NCBI RefSeq assembly: GCF_002804105.1
Contig: NZ_CP024964.1
Location: 62,001-126,000 of the forward strand
Length of the DNA stretch: 64,000 bases
Reading direction: 5' to 3'
From: Mesoplasma melaleucae
GTDB lineage: Bacteria; Bacillota_I; Bacilli_A; Mycoplasmatales; Mycoplasmataceae
The translations under genes were made by a program, and so were the position numbers. This document shows positions 30,523-42,256 of the stretch, in pieces. The notes below the pieces were generated by a model. The model worked only from the letters and a program-made list of their open reading frames with translations, was not told the origin of the DNA and made no database searches. Each line of letters opens with the position of its first letter. The first letter of the stretch is position 1.

Positions 30523-31905
30523 ATGAAATTTAAAAAATTTAAATTAAAGAAAATTGATTTCAATTTTAAACAAGATAAGATTAAATGAATTTCAATCAGT
30601 CTATGGTCATTGTTTTTTATTGTAGTCATTATTCTATTTGCCGTTTTTTGATCAACAACAAATGTTAATTGAAATCAAGGAAATAGCTTTACTGATCCAG
30701 TCAAATGAGGTGGAGTTAAAGATTCATATGGTGGAATAAGAATATATCCAATGGCTATGACATTGGGTATGTTAGTTGCCATATTATTTTCATTGTATAA
30801 ATTTTGAAAAAAAGGTTTAAGTGTTGTTGAATTATCTATTGCTATTGCGATATGTATACCTGCATCACTTTTAGGTGCAAGTTTCTTTGGCAAATTAAAT
30901 GCACAAGGATCTGGTGTTAACGCTGGTGAAGTTGGATTTTGAGGTCTTTTTGCCTTTTGAGAAGGTGGAATGGCAATTCACGGTGGAGTTTATGGTGGGC
31001 TGTTAGCTGGATTAATTCTTTTCTATTTTGTAGGAAGAAGAACAAAAACATCAATGCTAGTTTATGCTGATGCAATAGTTCCAAACATTTTATTAGGTCA
31101 AGCAATTGGTAGATGAGGAAACTTCTTTAATCATGAAGTAATGGGAGCACCAGTCGGTGTTATTGCTGCAAAAGGTACTTGGGGTTCTTTAACTGATCTT
31201 AAATGAGAAAATGTTCAGAATGTTTTAAACTTACCAAAATGAATTACAAGAAACCTTGTTGTTAAAGCAAAATTTGACATTGAAAAATTTGGAATTTCAC
31301 AAGGTGACTTAGTTCAATTATCACCAATATTTTTATATGAATCATTAAGTTTATTAGCTGCATGATTTATCATAACTTTTGTAATTCCAAATATAACTAA
31401 ATGAATAAGTAAAAAACCTTGAAATGTTGAACAAGGAAAATATAACTATAGTTTATCATTCTCAATCAAACAATGATTTATGCCTTGAAAAGAATCAACT
31501 GATGAAATTCAATCAGCAAGAGACATATGAAATCTTGCATATTTAAGAAATATTGATGAAAAAGCTAAGCAAGAATATATCAAAAGTTTAGAAATTGATA
31601 GACAAAAATACTTAAAACCAAAAGAAATTAATAAAGCAAATGGTCTAAATAACTATATTTCGACAAAAGCAGGAGTAGAATTTTTTGCATATTTCTTCGC
31701 TTGAAACTTCGTTAGATTTTTCTTAGAACTAAGTAGACCTGATGATCATTTATTCATTATGTACGATAAAACATTGTCATTAACATTGATTTTATTATCA
31801 GCTTTAATAGGATTAATTGGGATGGTTGCTTCTCAATATTGGTTACCAAATTTAATTAGAAAAAATGGATACTTATACGAAAAAGAATACTTTTCATTAA
31901 ATTAA
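30523..31905 (+). CDS. lgt: Prolipoprotein diacylglyceryl transferase
   Basis: 460 aa; family core plus an extended N-terminus and a large cytoplasmic insertion (about residues 305-385). Transfers diacylglyceryl from phosphatidylglycerol to the lipobox Cys of prolipoproteins. Key blocks are intact: EGGMAIHGGVYGGLLAG with the essential His (H153), and the signature GQAIGRWGNFFNHEVMG. Many Trp codons are TGA, which fragments it in the standard code. Substrate example in this window: the lipoprotein at 51663. AAAGGAG ribosome-binding site. Confidence 0.93.
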
Positions 31906-31926
31906 AATAGTAAAGGAAGTGAAATT

Positions 31927-32880
31927 ATGTCGTTTGCATTAACAGTTAAAGAAGAAATAATTTCTCATACTTTTGACGATGAATTAGGCAAAAGTTTTTT
32001 AGCCGGATTTATTAAATATAATGGTGACTTCATTTGAAGTTCAGGAAGTGAAAAATTAAAGTTATCATCAATAAGTAATAAAATTGCAAGAAGTATTTTT
32101 TGATTATGTAAAAAGAATTTTGATGGTTATATTGAAATTTCTGTTTCACAAACTCAAACACTAAAACAAAACAAAACATATCAAATTACATTAGTTGGTA
32201 GAATCTTAAACTTTTTAAAATCTTTAAATATATGAGATGAAAATAACATGAAAATTATTGAGTTTAAACCTTTAAAAGAACAAAAGAATAAAGAAGAATT
32301 AACAAAATTAAAACGTGCTTATATGGCAGGGGTTTTTGTAGCTGTAGGTTCAGTTAATTCACCTCAAACAACTAACTATCATTTAGAACTTCAATTTAAA
32401 GAAGAAGACTCTGGTAATTACATTGCTCAACTAATGAATAAATATGACTTTGATTTTAAAGTATTAAAACGAAATGATAAATTGTTTATTTGCTATATTA
32501 AAAAGGCAATTATGGTTTCAGATTTCTTAAAATTTATTGATGCTTATCAAGGTGTTATGAATTTTGAAAATGAAAGAATTATGAGAGACGTTTATAATAA
32601 TGTTAATAGAGTAAATAACATAGATATTTCAAATGAGAAAAAAACTTTATCTGCAGGTTTAAAACAAATTGATCAAATTAGTAAGATTCAAGCAAACCTT
32701 GCAAAAAAGCGCCTTTCAGATAAAGCTACTTATCTTTGCGAGCTTAGAATTCAAAATCCAAATGCCTCATATGCTGAGCTAACTGAACTGATGAATGAGA
32801 ACGGTTATGACATAACAAAATCAGGTGTTAGCAATTTATTTAAAATAATTGAAAAATTAAGTCTAGAATTTAAAAGTTAG
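31927..32880 (+). CDS. whiA: WhiA-family DNA-binding protein
   Basis: 317 aa, full length. WhiA has a degenerate LAGLIDADG N-domain and a C-terminal helix-turn-helix; it is linked to cell division and chromosome control in Gram-positives. Visible: MSFALTVKEEI start, GKSFLAGFIKYNGDF and LKRAYMAGVFVAVGSVNSP (LAGLIDADG-like repeats), and the C-terminal helix-turn-helix region NASYAELTELMNENGYDITKSGVSNLF. Last gene of the hprK-lgt-trxB-lgt cluster. TGA Trp codons at 32035, 32101 and 32233. Confidence 0.93.
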
Positions 32881-32922
32881 TAAGTATTGGACATAATCAT
32901 TTTTTAATGTTTTAATTAAGTT

Positions 32923-32948
32923 AGGAAAAAGGCGGAAGGAAAAAGGCG
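32923..32948 (+). repeat. 12-bp direct repeat upstream of the XRE gene
   Basis: AGGAAAAAGGCG occurs at 32923-32934 and 32937-32948. It carries two ribosome-binding-like AGGA blocks just before the regulator's ATG and could equally be an operator. Confidence 0.5.
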
Positions 32949-32957
32949 AAAAGAAAA

Positions 32958-33194
32958 ATGAGAAAATATGAAAACGAAAATGCATTGCTTTTAATAGTTG
33001 CTGGAAATTTAAAAAGAATCAGACAATCTAAAAAGCTAAACCAAGAAGAACTTGGTTTCAGATGTGGCATTTCAAAAAATTATATTTCTGATTTCGAAAG
33101 AGGTCGAAGAAATATAACAATTAAGGTTTTTCAAAAAATAGTTGAAGGATTAGAAATTCAACCTGAAGAATTGCTAAAAACCCACTCTAAATAG
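32958..33194 (+). CDS. XRE-family transcriptional regulator
   Basis: 78 aa, essentially one helix-turn-helix domain of the Cro/CI type: GNLKRIRQSKKLNQEELGF, then CGISKNYISDFERGRRNI. No sensor domain. Single-gene unit with its own terminator. The direct repeat ahead of it could be an autoregulatory site. Target unknown; the gene sits between whiA and secG. Confidence 0.85.
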   Translation: MRKYENENALLLIVAGNLKRIRQSKKLNQEELGFRCGISKNYISDFERGRRNITIKVFQKIVEGLEIQPEELLKTHSK

Positions 33195-33202
33195 TGGGTT
33201 TT
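33176..33202 (+). terminator. Terminator overlapping the XRE gene end
   Basis: AAAACCCACT and AGTGGGTTTT around CTAAAT. The left arm is inside the last codons of the regulator. Confidence 0.85.
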
Positions 33203-33264
33203 ATAGTATTAAAATCTAAAATGTAGTAATATTAAATATAATATAAATGAAAGGAAATATAACT

Positions 33265-33531
33265 ATGAGTTCATCAACAGCACAAATAATGGTTTTAGTA
33301 GTTGAAATAGTAGCAATGATTGTTTCAATTATAATGATTTTAATTGGTATATTTCAAAATAAAAATTCTCAAAGTGGATTAAGTGCACTTAATGGGGGAA
33401 ACGACGAGTTATTCTCAAATTCAAAAGAACGTGGTTTAGATAAAACCTTATCAAACTGAATGATGACTTTAGGAATAATTTTCTTTATCGTAGCATTAGC
33501 AGTATGTATAATAACTAACATTTACCTTTAA
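33265..33531 (+). CDS. secG: Preprotein translocase subunit SecG
   Basis: 88 aa with two membrane spans (about residues 8-30 and 65-87) and the SecG loop QSGLSALNGGNDELF between them. Accessory subunit of SecYEG. Start taken at 33265, 9 bases after AAAGGA; an upstream in-frame ATG at 33247 would cover that ribosome-binding site. One TGA Trp at 33457. Confidence 0.85.
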
Positions 33532-33558
33532 TAGCCTATACAAAGGAGTGAAGTTGAA

Positions 33559-36500
33559 ATGAAACTTCGATTAATTTTAAAACAGTCATGAAAAGATTAT
33601 AAAAATAAAAGTATTCTGTACTTTGTTTTTGTAATGTTTTTAACTATCATTTTAGGTCTTATTATTGGTATTTTGGCGTTCATTTCATATGCACAACTTA
33701 ATTATGATCAGGCCCATCAAACAAAATATGCTGGTCAAGTATACATAAGAAACAATATTGCAAGTGAAAGAAACAAAGATGAAATTTTAGAACAAAGAGC
33801 CATTGTAGATAAAGATGGAAAACTTAAGCAATATATAATTGATAATTTAAATCCTAAAACTGTAAAGAAAATAAATAATTATTTTTCATCAGCAGATATT
33901 GAAATAATAGTTAATGATTATATAGATATTTTAGGTAAATTCTTTAATGGAAATATTAAGACATTGAAAAACACCAGTAAAGAAGTTATCAGTACATTAT
34001 CTGATCAATATAATACAAATAGTAATCTTATAGTAGATATTAATAAAGATCTTTATTGAAATTTGCCAGCCGTTTCAAGCGAATTAATGCTTATATATTT
34101 TTATGACACTTTAAAAGCAGATCATCAATTATGATTTAATCCAATTTTCTCAGATTTTAAGGATAAATTCAACAACTACTTAGTTGCTTACCTTGCACCA
34201 ACTTATAGGGATAATGTAAAAAGTGATGAAGAATATAACAAACATCGAGAATTTCATGAAAGTAGTGCAAGCAATTTCCACATTTATGAGGAGAAGAAGA
34301 CCGCAGAATTTAGTGAAGAAGACCAACAAATGATATATGCCGGTCAATATCTTTATGCTACGCCAAAATACTTAACAATTAATAATTTAAAAGTTGGAGA
34401 GAAAATTGAAGTTTTTTATAATGACAAAAGTTACAGTATGTTAATTAAAGGAACAATGATAACTCCATATACAACAGCAATGAATTATAATCAAGGTCTA
34501 TTTACTATAAGCGCTAAAGGCTTTGCTTATCTTTCAGAGAATAAAAAAACCTATGATGAAAATGATCTTAGATTAAATAATCAAAGACTTCTTTTTACTG
34601 AAGAAGGAAATAATTGAGCAAAAACGGGTCATATAATTAATGAAGAAATAAATAAGCATTTTAAGTATTCAAAAGCTTATGGTAATAATAATCAATTATT
34701 GCCAGATAGATTAGAAGTTATTTGAAGTCCTTCATTTTTAGAAGATGTTTATTGAAACACTTATAAATTATTAGCGAAAATATTAGGCCTTGTGATAATT
34801 GGTTTATTAATTCTTATTTTTATAGTTTTTTACTTTATGTGTGAAAACTTTTTAAGACAACAAAAAGAATCATTTTACAATTTAAAAGCAATGGGTGTAA
34901 ATAATTTTGTGCTTACTTTATTATCATCGTTTTCGGCAATAATTCCTATTTTCATTTCATTAATATTATCCTTATTTGTTGCAGTACCGATTAGCCGAAT
35001 GCTAGCGACTTCAGTTTCAACTGCTTACTCTTTTGATTGACCACCAATTTTATTTACATGAAAGCTGCTAATATATATCTTTTTAATCATTTTATGTATT
35101 TTTACTATTTTTATGTTTAATAATTTTATTGTTTTAAATGGTAAAAAATCTAAAATTGATAAGTTTAAAGAAAGTAAAAAACCTTCTAAATTTATAATGA
35201 TGAACAAAAAAATGCTTACTCCGCTTCCAAGTAGAACAAGAATAGGTTTATCATTTGCTTTAACAAATGTAGCAAAAAATATTTATTGTTTAATTATTCT
35301 TTCATTAGTTTTTACAGTGATTCTATTTACATTCCAATTTAACGTTTCAGTAAATAATTCAGCAAACTCAATGATTAGTTTTGCTAATCCTGATATATCG
35401 ATTAAGTATCAAAGTAGTTCATGGGATTTAAAAACTATTTATGATGAAGAAGGAAATGTACAAGAATATCAACATGCATATGATCAAATAAACAAATATG
35501 ATGATTTAAATAAACTTTTTGTTGTTGATAACCTTGATAAATTTATTGACATGGCCATTTATACATCACTTAATGCCAATATAATTGAAACTAGTAAAAA
35601 TAATATTTCTAACTATATGATAAGTGGAGATTATATTTATAAATTAGCAACCTCTATTACTAGTGAAGCAGAGTTAAAAGAAATAATTAATAAGAATGTT
35701 ATACCAAGAATTGACAATCTAGTGATTAAAGATGTTGCTAAAAAATGATTAACTAATTCTGACAACCAAACTTTAATGTGAAATTACTACAAACTATTCC
35801 AAGATAAAATTAAAAGTATGAAAGCTAGTCTTCATCAACTAGACATTGATGAAAAATCAATTTTTCCAATTAATGTATTATTTGGTAAAACAGTAATTAT
35901 ACCTGGAGAAAAAAACTATTGAAGTTCAGGAGTATCTTTTTCAAGTATCTCAACTAATAACGATTTAGCAAATGCAACTTCAGTATCAGCAAGTAGAAAA
36001 CAACATCAAAATTCATTTGGATCAAATAAACTAAATAATTTTTATAGCGAATCAACAATTACAAAAATAAAATTGGTTAATGGAAACGAGGTTTCAGGTT
36101 TAAAAATTCAAGTAGCTCAACCATTAGCAAATAGATATAGATTGCGTGTTGGAGATACAATGTTTATGAGTGTAAATTCACTTAAAACAAATGAAATTGC
36201 AGATGTTAAAATACCAATAGTAATCTCTGGGTTTATGTCTAATGATTTAGTTACACAGAATGTTTATTTTGAAAAAACAGATTATTTTAGAGTTCTTAAA
36301 GAAACCTTAAAAAATAAAATTCTACATTTTAATACAACTAATGTTAAAGAAGAAACAAAAAATCCTTTATCACTAGGTCCTGCATGAACAAGTTATATAA
36401 AATTTTTAGATGACACTATTGAAAAATCAGATACATTAGGAAGCAATGATAATCTTGTTTTAAATAACTCTCAATTTTCAAAAGAAGATATTCCTGTAAA

Positions 36501-37134
36501 CTTAAGATATTTAACTTTACCAAAAGTTTCAAATGACTTAGTACTTAACAAAATATCTGAATCACAAAGTATTAAAAGTGTTGAAAATGAAAGAACTGAT
36601 ATTTTAAGTTATTGAGATAACATTGACGGACCAAATGATTTCTGAAAATCAAAAAATGGTAAATATATTAATTCACTTTCAAATGACTTATATAACTATA
36701 GATTAATAAAAGAAGCTATTTTACTTAAAGCTGCACCATTCCAAAATATTATGAGAACTTTAGACCAAGCACTTGTAGGTATTGTGTTGTCAATTTCGTT
36801 AGTAATAATTACACTAATTCTATTTGAAAATAAAAATACAATTATATTATTTAAATCACTTGGTTATAAAACTAGAGAAATTAATAAATACTTAATTACA
36901 GGGTATGTACTTTCAGGAATAGTAGCATTAATTTTTGCACTTGTAGCAAATAATTTTATGATCAGTTATTTATCACAAACAATTTATGATGCTGTTGGTA
37001 TATCACTGGTATATGTTCTAAGTTCTTCATATATTTTATATGGAGTAATATTAACAGCGTCATTCATACTGTTGATCCTTGGTTCAATTAAAATATATAC
37101 AAGAAGACAAAACCCAAAAGAAGTAATTAAATAA
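33559..37134 (+). CDS. Very large FtsX/MacB-type ABC transporter permease
   Basis: 1191 aa, interrupted by many TGA Trp codons but open throughout. Layout: one N-terminal membrane span, a large outside domain (about residues 50-400), three spans around residues 410-530 with an FtsX-like block (QQKESFYNLKAMGVNNF), another span near 580, a second large outside domain (about 600-1060), then three C-terminal spans with the repeat of that block (NTIILFKSLGYKTREINKYL). That is two FtsX units in one chain, as in lipoprotein or lipid export permeases. No ATPase gene is adjacent, so the partner must be elsewhere. Substrate unknown. Confidence 0.8.
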
Positions 37135-37146
37135 GAAGGAAAAATT

Positions 37147-38493
37147 ATGATTAAAATAAATGAAACAAAAAATGAAATTAAATTAATAGGAGTTAAAGAT
37201 AACTCAAAAAATAAACTAATAAAAGATAAAGCAGGTCAAATTACATTGATCTCAGAAGACAAAACAATTTATTTAGTTTTAAAAAAAGATGAAGAAACTT
37301 TTATCGAACAAATTAATTCAGCAATTAAGGCTGCAATCAGTACAATTGAATTTGATTTAAATATCGATATTGATTCAATTCACAGTGTTTGTCAAGGTGT
37401 TGAAAAAGAAGAAATTATTAAAAATGTTTATGAAACAATTGCATTTGAAACTCATAAAGGATTATCAATTGCTAAAAAAGAAAAAGAAATTAATTACAAT
37501 TTAATTTTTAAAGGTGATTTTAAAGAATTGATTGCTAACTTAGAAATAGTATGTGAATACATTAACTATGCTAGAGATTTACAAGATACACCACCAAACA
37601 TTGGAACAAGTGAATATTATGCTGAAAAATTAGTTAGTGATGCTAAAGATATTAAAGGCTTAAAAGTAACTGTTTTAGGTAAAAAAGAAGCTAAGAATTT
37701 AAAAATGGGATTATTCTTAGGTGTTAATGCTGGATCAGCACACGAACCAAGAGTTGTTGTAATAGAATACTGTTCAGATGATTCTAAACCAAAAACTGGA
37801 TTAGTTGGTAAAGGAATTTGCTTTGATTCAGGAGGATACAACCTAAAATCTTCTAATTATATGGAAGGTATGAAATTTGATATGTCAGGTGCTGCTATTG
37901 TTTTATCAGCAACTATGGCATTAGCAAAAGCAGGAGCAAAAGCAAACATTGTTGCTGTTGGAATGTTTACTGATAATAAAATTGGTCAAAATGCAACTTT
38001 ACCAGATTCAGTAATTGAATCAATGACTGGTAAAAAGGTTTTAATTTTTGATACAGATGCTGAAGGAAGATTAGTTTTAGCTGATGGTATTAGTTATGTT
38101 GTTAAAGAAAAACAAGTTGATCAAATTATTGATGCTTCAACATTAACAGGAACTGTTTTATTCGCTTTAGGTCATAATGCAACAGGAGCGTTCTCACATT
38201 CTAATGAGATGATTGAAAAATTAAATAAAGCATCTGAAAAATCAGGTGAAAGATTCTGAAGACTACCAATTTTTAAAGAACATTTAAAACAAGTAAAAAA
38301 AGATGCAGCACCTTTAGCAGACTTAACAAATGCATGTAGAGTTAGATATGAAGATTGTTCATATGCTGCAGCGTTCTTAAATGAATTTGCCGAAAACAAA
38401 CCATTTTTACACTTAGATATTGCAGGAACAGCAGATAAAGAGAATAAAGGTCAAGGTGTTTTAGTTAAAACATTATTTGAAATGTTGAAATAA
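37147..38493 (+). CDS. M17 leucyl aminopeptidase, copy 1
   Basis: 448 aa. Cytosolic two-metal exopeptidase removing N-terminal residues from peptides, presumably those imported by Opp. NLQDTPPN-type block YARDLQDTPPNIGTSEYY; metal and catalytic residues in LVGKGICFDSGGYNLK and MKFDMSGAAIV are present. The signature N-T-D-A-E-G-R-L reads DTDAEGRLVLADG here, an Asn to Asp change just before the metal ligands that the other two copies do not share. Starts 12 bases after the permease, so it may be co-transcribed with it. Confidence 0.92.
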
Positions 38494-38515
38494 GTGGTTA
38501 ATTCCACTTTTTTTT
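38492..38515 (+). terminator. Terminator between aminopeptidase copies 1 and 2
   Basis: AAGTGG/CCACTT around TTAATT, then T8. The stem begins inside the stop codon. A TATAAT at 38547-38552 probably restarts transcription for copy 2. Confidence 0.8.
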
Positions 38516-38582
38516 CTAACCACTTATTGTTTTACTTATTAAGTGCTATAATTTTTAGTAAATAGAAAGATGGTGCATATTT

Positions 38583-39926
38583 ATGATTACATTAAACAAG
38601 AAAAATCACGATATTAAATTAGTTGCAGTTGCTGAAAATAAAACTAATGAGTTTATCAAAGACAGTGCGGGAGCAGTTACTTTTATTTCAGAGGACAAAA
38701 CAATCTATTTAGTTATTAAACAAAAAGGATGTAGAGTTAAACAAATTAAAGCTGGATTAAAAGCAGCACTAGCAAGTTACAAACAAAACCTTAACATTGA
38801 TTTAGATTCAATTATTGCTCAATTAGGAGAAGAAAACAAAGAAATAGTTTTTAACACAGTTTATGAAACTATTGCATTCTTATCTCATGATGTTGTTTCA
38901 TACAAAAAAGAATCAAAACCAAGTAAAACAGAATTTAATATTCAAACATCAAAAGATTTTGTTGAATTAGAAAAAGCAGCAGCAATTAAAACAGAATTTA
39001 TTAATTATGCAAGAGACTTACAAGATACACCTCCAAACATTGGAACAAGTGAATACTATGCAGAAAAAATTTCAAAAGATGCAGAAAAAATTGAAGGCTT
39101 AAAAGTTACTATTTTAGGTAGAAAAGAAGCTGAAAAATTTGGAATGGGATTATTCTTAGGTGTTAATGCTGGATCAGCACACGAACCAAGAATTATTGTT
39201 ATGGAATATTGTGGAGACACATCAAAACCAAAAACAGGATTAGTTGGTAAAGGAATTTGCTTTGACTCAGGAGGATATAACTTAAAACCTTCTGCTTCAA
39301 TGTTAGGTATGAAATTTGATATGTCAGGAGCAGTTATTATGTTATCTGCAACTATGGCATTAGCAAAAGCAAAAGCAAAAGCAAACATTGTTGCTGTTGG
39401 AATGTTTACAGACAACAAAATTGGTCAAAATGCAACTTTACCAGAATCAGTATTAACTTCAATGAACGGATTAACTGTTGAAATTAATAATACAGATGCT
39501 GAAGGAAGATTAGTATTAGCTGATGGAATGACATATGCAATTAGAGAAAAAGGTGCTGAAAGAATTATTGAAGCATCAACTTTAACTGGAGCTTTATTAA
39601 TAGCTTTAGGAAACTCAGCAATTGGAGCATTTACTCATTTTGATGATATGTGAAACACATTTGAAGCAGCATCATTAAAAACAAGAGAAAGAATGTGAAG
39701 ATTACCAATCTATGAAGAACACTTAGAAAGAGTTAAAGCTGGAGCACTTTTAGGAGATCTTTCAAATGCTGTTAAAGGTTATGAAGGAAGTTCAACTGCA
39801 GCAGCATTCTTAAATGAATTTGCTGAAGAAAAACCATTTATTCACTTTGATATTGCTGGAACAGCTGATATTGATGGACGTGGACAAGGTGTTTTAATAA
39901 AAACATTATTTGAAGTTTTAAAATAA
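38583..39926 (+). CDS. pepA: M17 leucyl aminopeptidase, copy 2
   Basis: 447 aa, closest to copy 1 (long identical stretches such as YARDLQDTPPNIGTSEYYAE). All active-site elements are canonical: LVGKGICFDSGGYNLKP, MKFDMSGAV, INNTDAEGRLVLADGMTY. Has its own promoter and is flanked by terminators, so it is expressed separately from copies 1 and 3. TGA Trp codons at 39650 and 39695. Confidence 0.93.
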
Positions 39927-39937
39927 TAAAATAATTC

Positions 39938-39967
39938 AATCATAAGTATAAAGCTTATGATTTTTTT
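39938..39967 (+). terminator. Terminator between aminopeptidase copies 2 and 3
   Basis: AATCATAAG/CTTATGATT around TATAAAG, followed by a T7 run. Confidence 0.8.
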
Positions 39968-39985
39968 AAATAGAAAAGAGACGTT

Positions 39986-41335
39986 ATGATTACAATTAAT
40001 AACAAAAATGAAGAATATAAATTAGTTGCTGTTTCAGATAATAAACTTAATTTAAATATTGATGATAAACCTAGTAAAGTAAGTTTTATTAGTGAAATTA
40101 AGACTTTTTATTTAGTAATTAAAAAAGATTCGATGTCTGACTTAAGACAATTAAAATTAGGTCTAGCAGAATTTGTTAAACAAGCAAAAGGTGATACTAA
40201 TATTGACTTTAAAAGTATTTGCGATTTAATTCCTGAAGTTAAATCTGAAATCATATTTAATGTTATTTGCGATGTAATTTCTTTTGAAACACATAAATTT
40301 GTAACTTATAAAAAAGAAATAAAAAATGTTAAGTTTAATTTTAATATTGAAGCATCAAACGAATATAAAATATTATTACAAACAAATGAAATTAAAAATA
40401 AATATGTAAACTATGCAAGAGATTTACAAGATTTCCCACCAAACATTGGAACAAGTGAATTTTATGGTGAAAAGCTAAAAAATGATGCAGCAAAAATTGA
40501 AGGATTAACAGTTACTGTATTAAAAAATAAAGAATTAAAAGCCTTAGATATGAATCTTGTTTTAGCAGTTAATCAAGGATCAAGTCATGAAGCAAATGTT
40601 ATTGTACTAGAATATAACAATAATTCAGGCGGTGAAAAAGTTGCACTTGTTGGTAAAGGGATTTGTTTTGATACAGGTGGATATGATCTAAAACCATCAG
40701 TGTTTATCGAAGGAATGAAATTTGATATGACTGGAGCAGCAATTGTAATGTCAATTGCCATGGCATTAGCAGAAGCAAAAGCTAAAATTAATTTTGTTGC
40801 AGTTGGATTGTTTACAGACAATAAAATTGGAGAAAAAGCAATCTTGCCAGAATCAATTGTTAGATCAAAAAATGGATTAACAGTTGAAATTAATAATACA
40901 GATGCTGAAGGAAGATTAGTATTGGCTGATGGAATTACTTATGCAATTAGAGAAAAAGGTGCTGATAAAGTCTATGATATTGCTACTTTAACAGGAGCTA
41001 CTGCAATGGCACTTGGTGAGTCAGCATCAGGAGTATTTACTGAGTATGATGAAATGTGAAATGAATTACATAAAACTTCATTATACACAACTGAAAGATT
41101 TTGAAGATTACCTGTTTTTGATGAACATAAAGAACAAGTTCAACAAGATTCAGAACTTGCTGATTTAATAAATTCATGTAAAAAAGGTCCAGGTGGATCA
41201 ACTGCAGCTGCATTCTTAACTTTCTTTGCTGAAGATAAAAAATTCTTACACATTGATTGTTCAAGAGTTGTAAGAGTTGATTTAAAAGGCCAAGGATACA
41301 TTGTAAAGACAATGTTTGAGCTGTTTAAAAAATAA
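39986..41335 (+). CDS. M17 leucyl aminopeptidase, copy 3
   Basis: 449 aa, more diverged than copies 1 and 2. Active-site elements are present: LVGKGICFDTGGYDLKP, MKFDMTGAAIV, INNTDAEGRLVLADGITY. It differs in the substrate-side block (YARDLQDFPPNIG instead of DTPPNIG) and the N-terminal domain is quite different, so specificity may have changed (inference). TGA Trp codons near 41057 and 41102. AAAGAGA-type ribosome-binding site. Confidence 0.9.
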
Positions 41336-41346
41336 AATATTTTAAG

Positions 41347-41352
41347 TTATAA
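41347..41352 (+). promoter_or_regulatory. -10 box of the unknown gene at 41380
   Basis: TATAAT, 28 bases before the ATG; no clear -35. Confidence 0.5.
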
Positions 41353-41379
41353 TAGAATTAAGAAAATAAAGGAATATAT

Positions 41380-42054
41380 ATGAAAATTAACACATGAACA
41401 TTTTATGATGCAAAAGAATTAGTTGATGTACAAAATAATCCATTGTTAAGTGGTGATATTGTATTTTTAGTATTAAGACCTGATATTAATCAACCAAATA
41501 GATTATTAGGGTTTGGATTACCAAAAGACAAGTCTGCAACTGTTATTGTTGATTTACAAAATAAAGAATTAACACATGATGATATTTATGCAATCTTTAA
41601 AGGTAACTTAGGAATTACTGAATCTAAAAATATTGCACCAATCGAAATTAATGGAACAAAATTATCAACTCCAATTAGATTAGAAAATATTCAAAAAATA
41701 ATAGAAGTTTATAATGTATTTTTTAAAACAGATTCAGTAGAATTTAATACTGATGATTATTCAACTGAAGAAGGATTATCAAGACCTGATATTTTTACAG
41801 AATTAGATTTTAATAAAATTGCATTACCAAATATTTTACAAAGCTTACAAGCTGGTATGACTGAATATAATAAACAAATGCAATTTTTACAAACAACACA
41901 AATGCCTGATGAAGAAAGAAAAAATAAAATCGTAGTTTTATCAGTATTACAATCAAACCTTATTTTATTTTTTGATAACGCAATAAGAAAAATAAATGAT
42001 GTTGTTGTTGAACAACAAGAAGAAATTAATAAGTTAAGAAACCAAAAAAATTAG
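41380..42054 (+). CDS. Conserved-looking protein of unknown function
   Basis: 224 aa, not recognised. No signal peptide or membrane span. The first half looks like mixed alpha/beta (GDIVFLVLRPDINQPNR, LLGFGLPKDKSATVIVDLQN); the last 70 residues are helical and probably a coiled coil (VVVEQQEEINKLRNQKN). Good AAAGGAA ribosome-binding site and own promoter. Stands alone between the aminopeptidases and purA. Confidence 0.7.
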
Positions 42055-42094
42055 TACAAATAAATTAAGATTTTAATTAGCAAAAATTTTAATA

Positions 42095-42100
42095 TATAAT
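42095..42100 (+). promoter_or_regulatory. -10 box of the purA leader transcript
   Basis: TATAAT 28 bases before a 21-codon ORF; the transcript would pass through that ORF and a terminator before reaching purA. Confidence 0.5.
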
Positions 42101-42127
42101 AATTAAGTAAGTAAAGGAGTTATTCTA

Positions 42128-42193
42128 ATGAGTAGTTTTATACAATTATCAAAATTGAATAAAATTATCGAAAAGATAACTCAAATAATATAA
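42128..42193 (+). CDS. 21-residue leader peptide or mini-protein upstream of purA
   Basis: Begins at an ATG with a consensus AAAGGAG 8 bases upstream and reads MSSFIQLSKLNKIIEKITQII. It could form a short amphipathic helix. The stop codon touches the left arm of a strong terminator and purA begins 63 bases later. This layout (promoter, short ORF, terminator, biosynthetic gene) is that of a leader-peptide attenuator, but no run of one codon points to a sensed amino acid. A free small membrane-active peptide is the alternative. Confidence 0.5.
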   Translation: MSSFIQLSKLNKIIEKITQII

Positions 42194-42236
42194 AAATAAC
42201 CTTGCTTTGCGAAATAGCGTAAGGTTATTTTTTTAT
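42193..42236 (+). terminator. Terminator/attenuator in front of purA
   Basis: AAAATAACCTT pairs with AAGGTTATTTT; an inner GCT/AGC stem extends it. T7 follows. It lies between the leader ORF and purA. Confidence 0.8.
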
Positions 42237-42256
42237 TTTTATAGGAAAGGGTTTTT

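Noticed and set aside
37617-37841. Minus-strand frames repeated in each aminopeptidase copy
   Set aside because: They recur only because the three plus-strand genes are paralogues.
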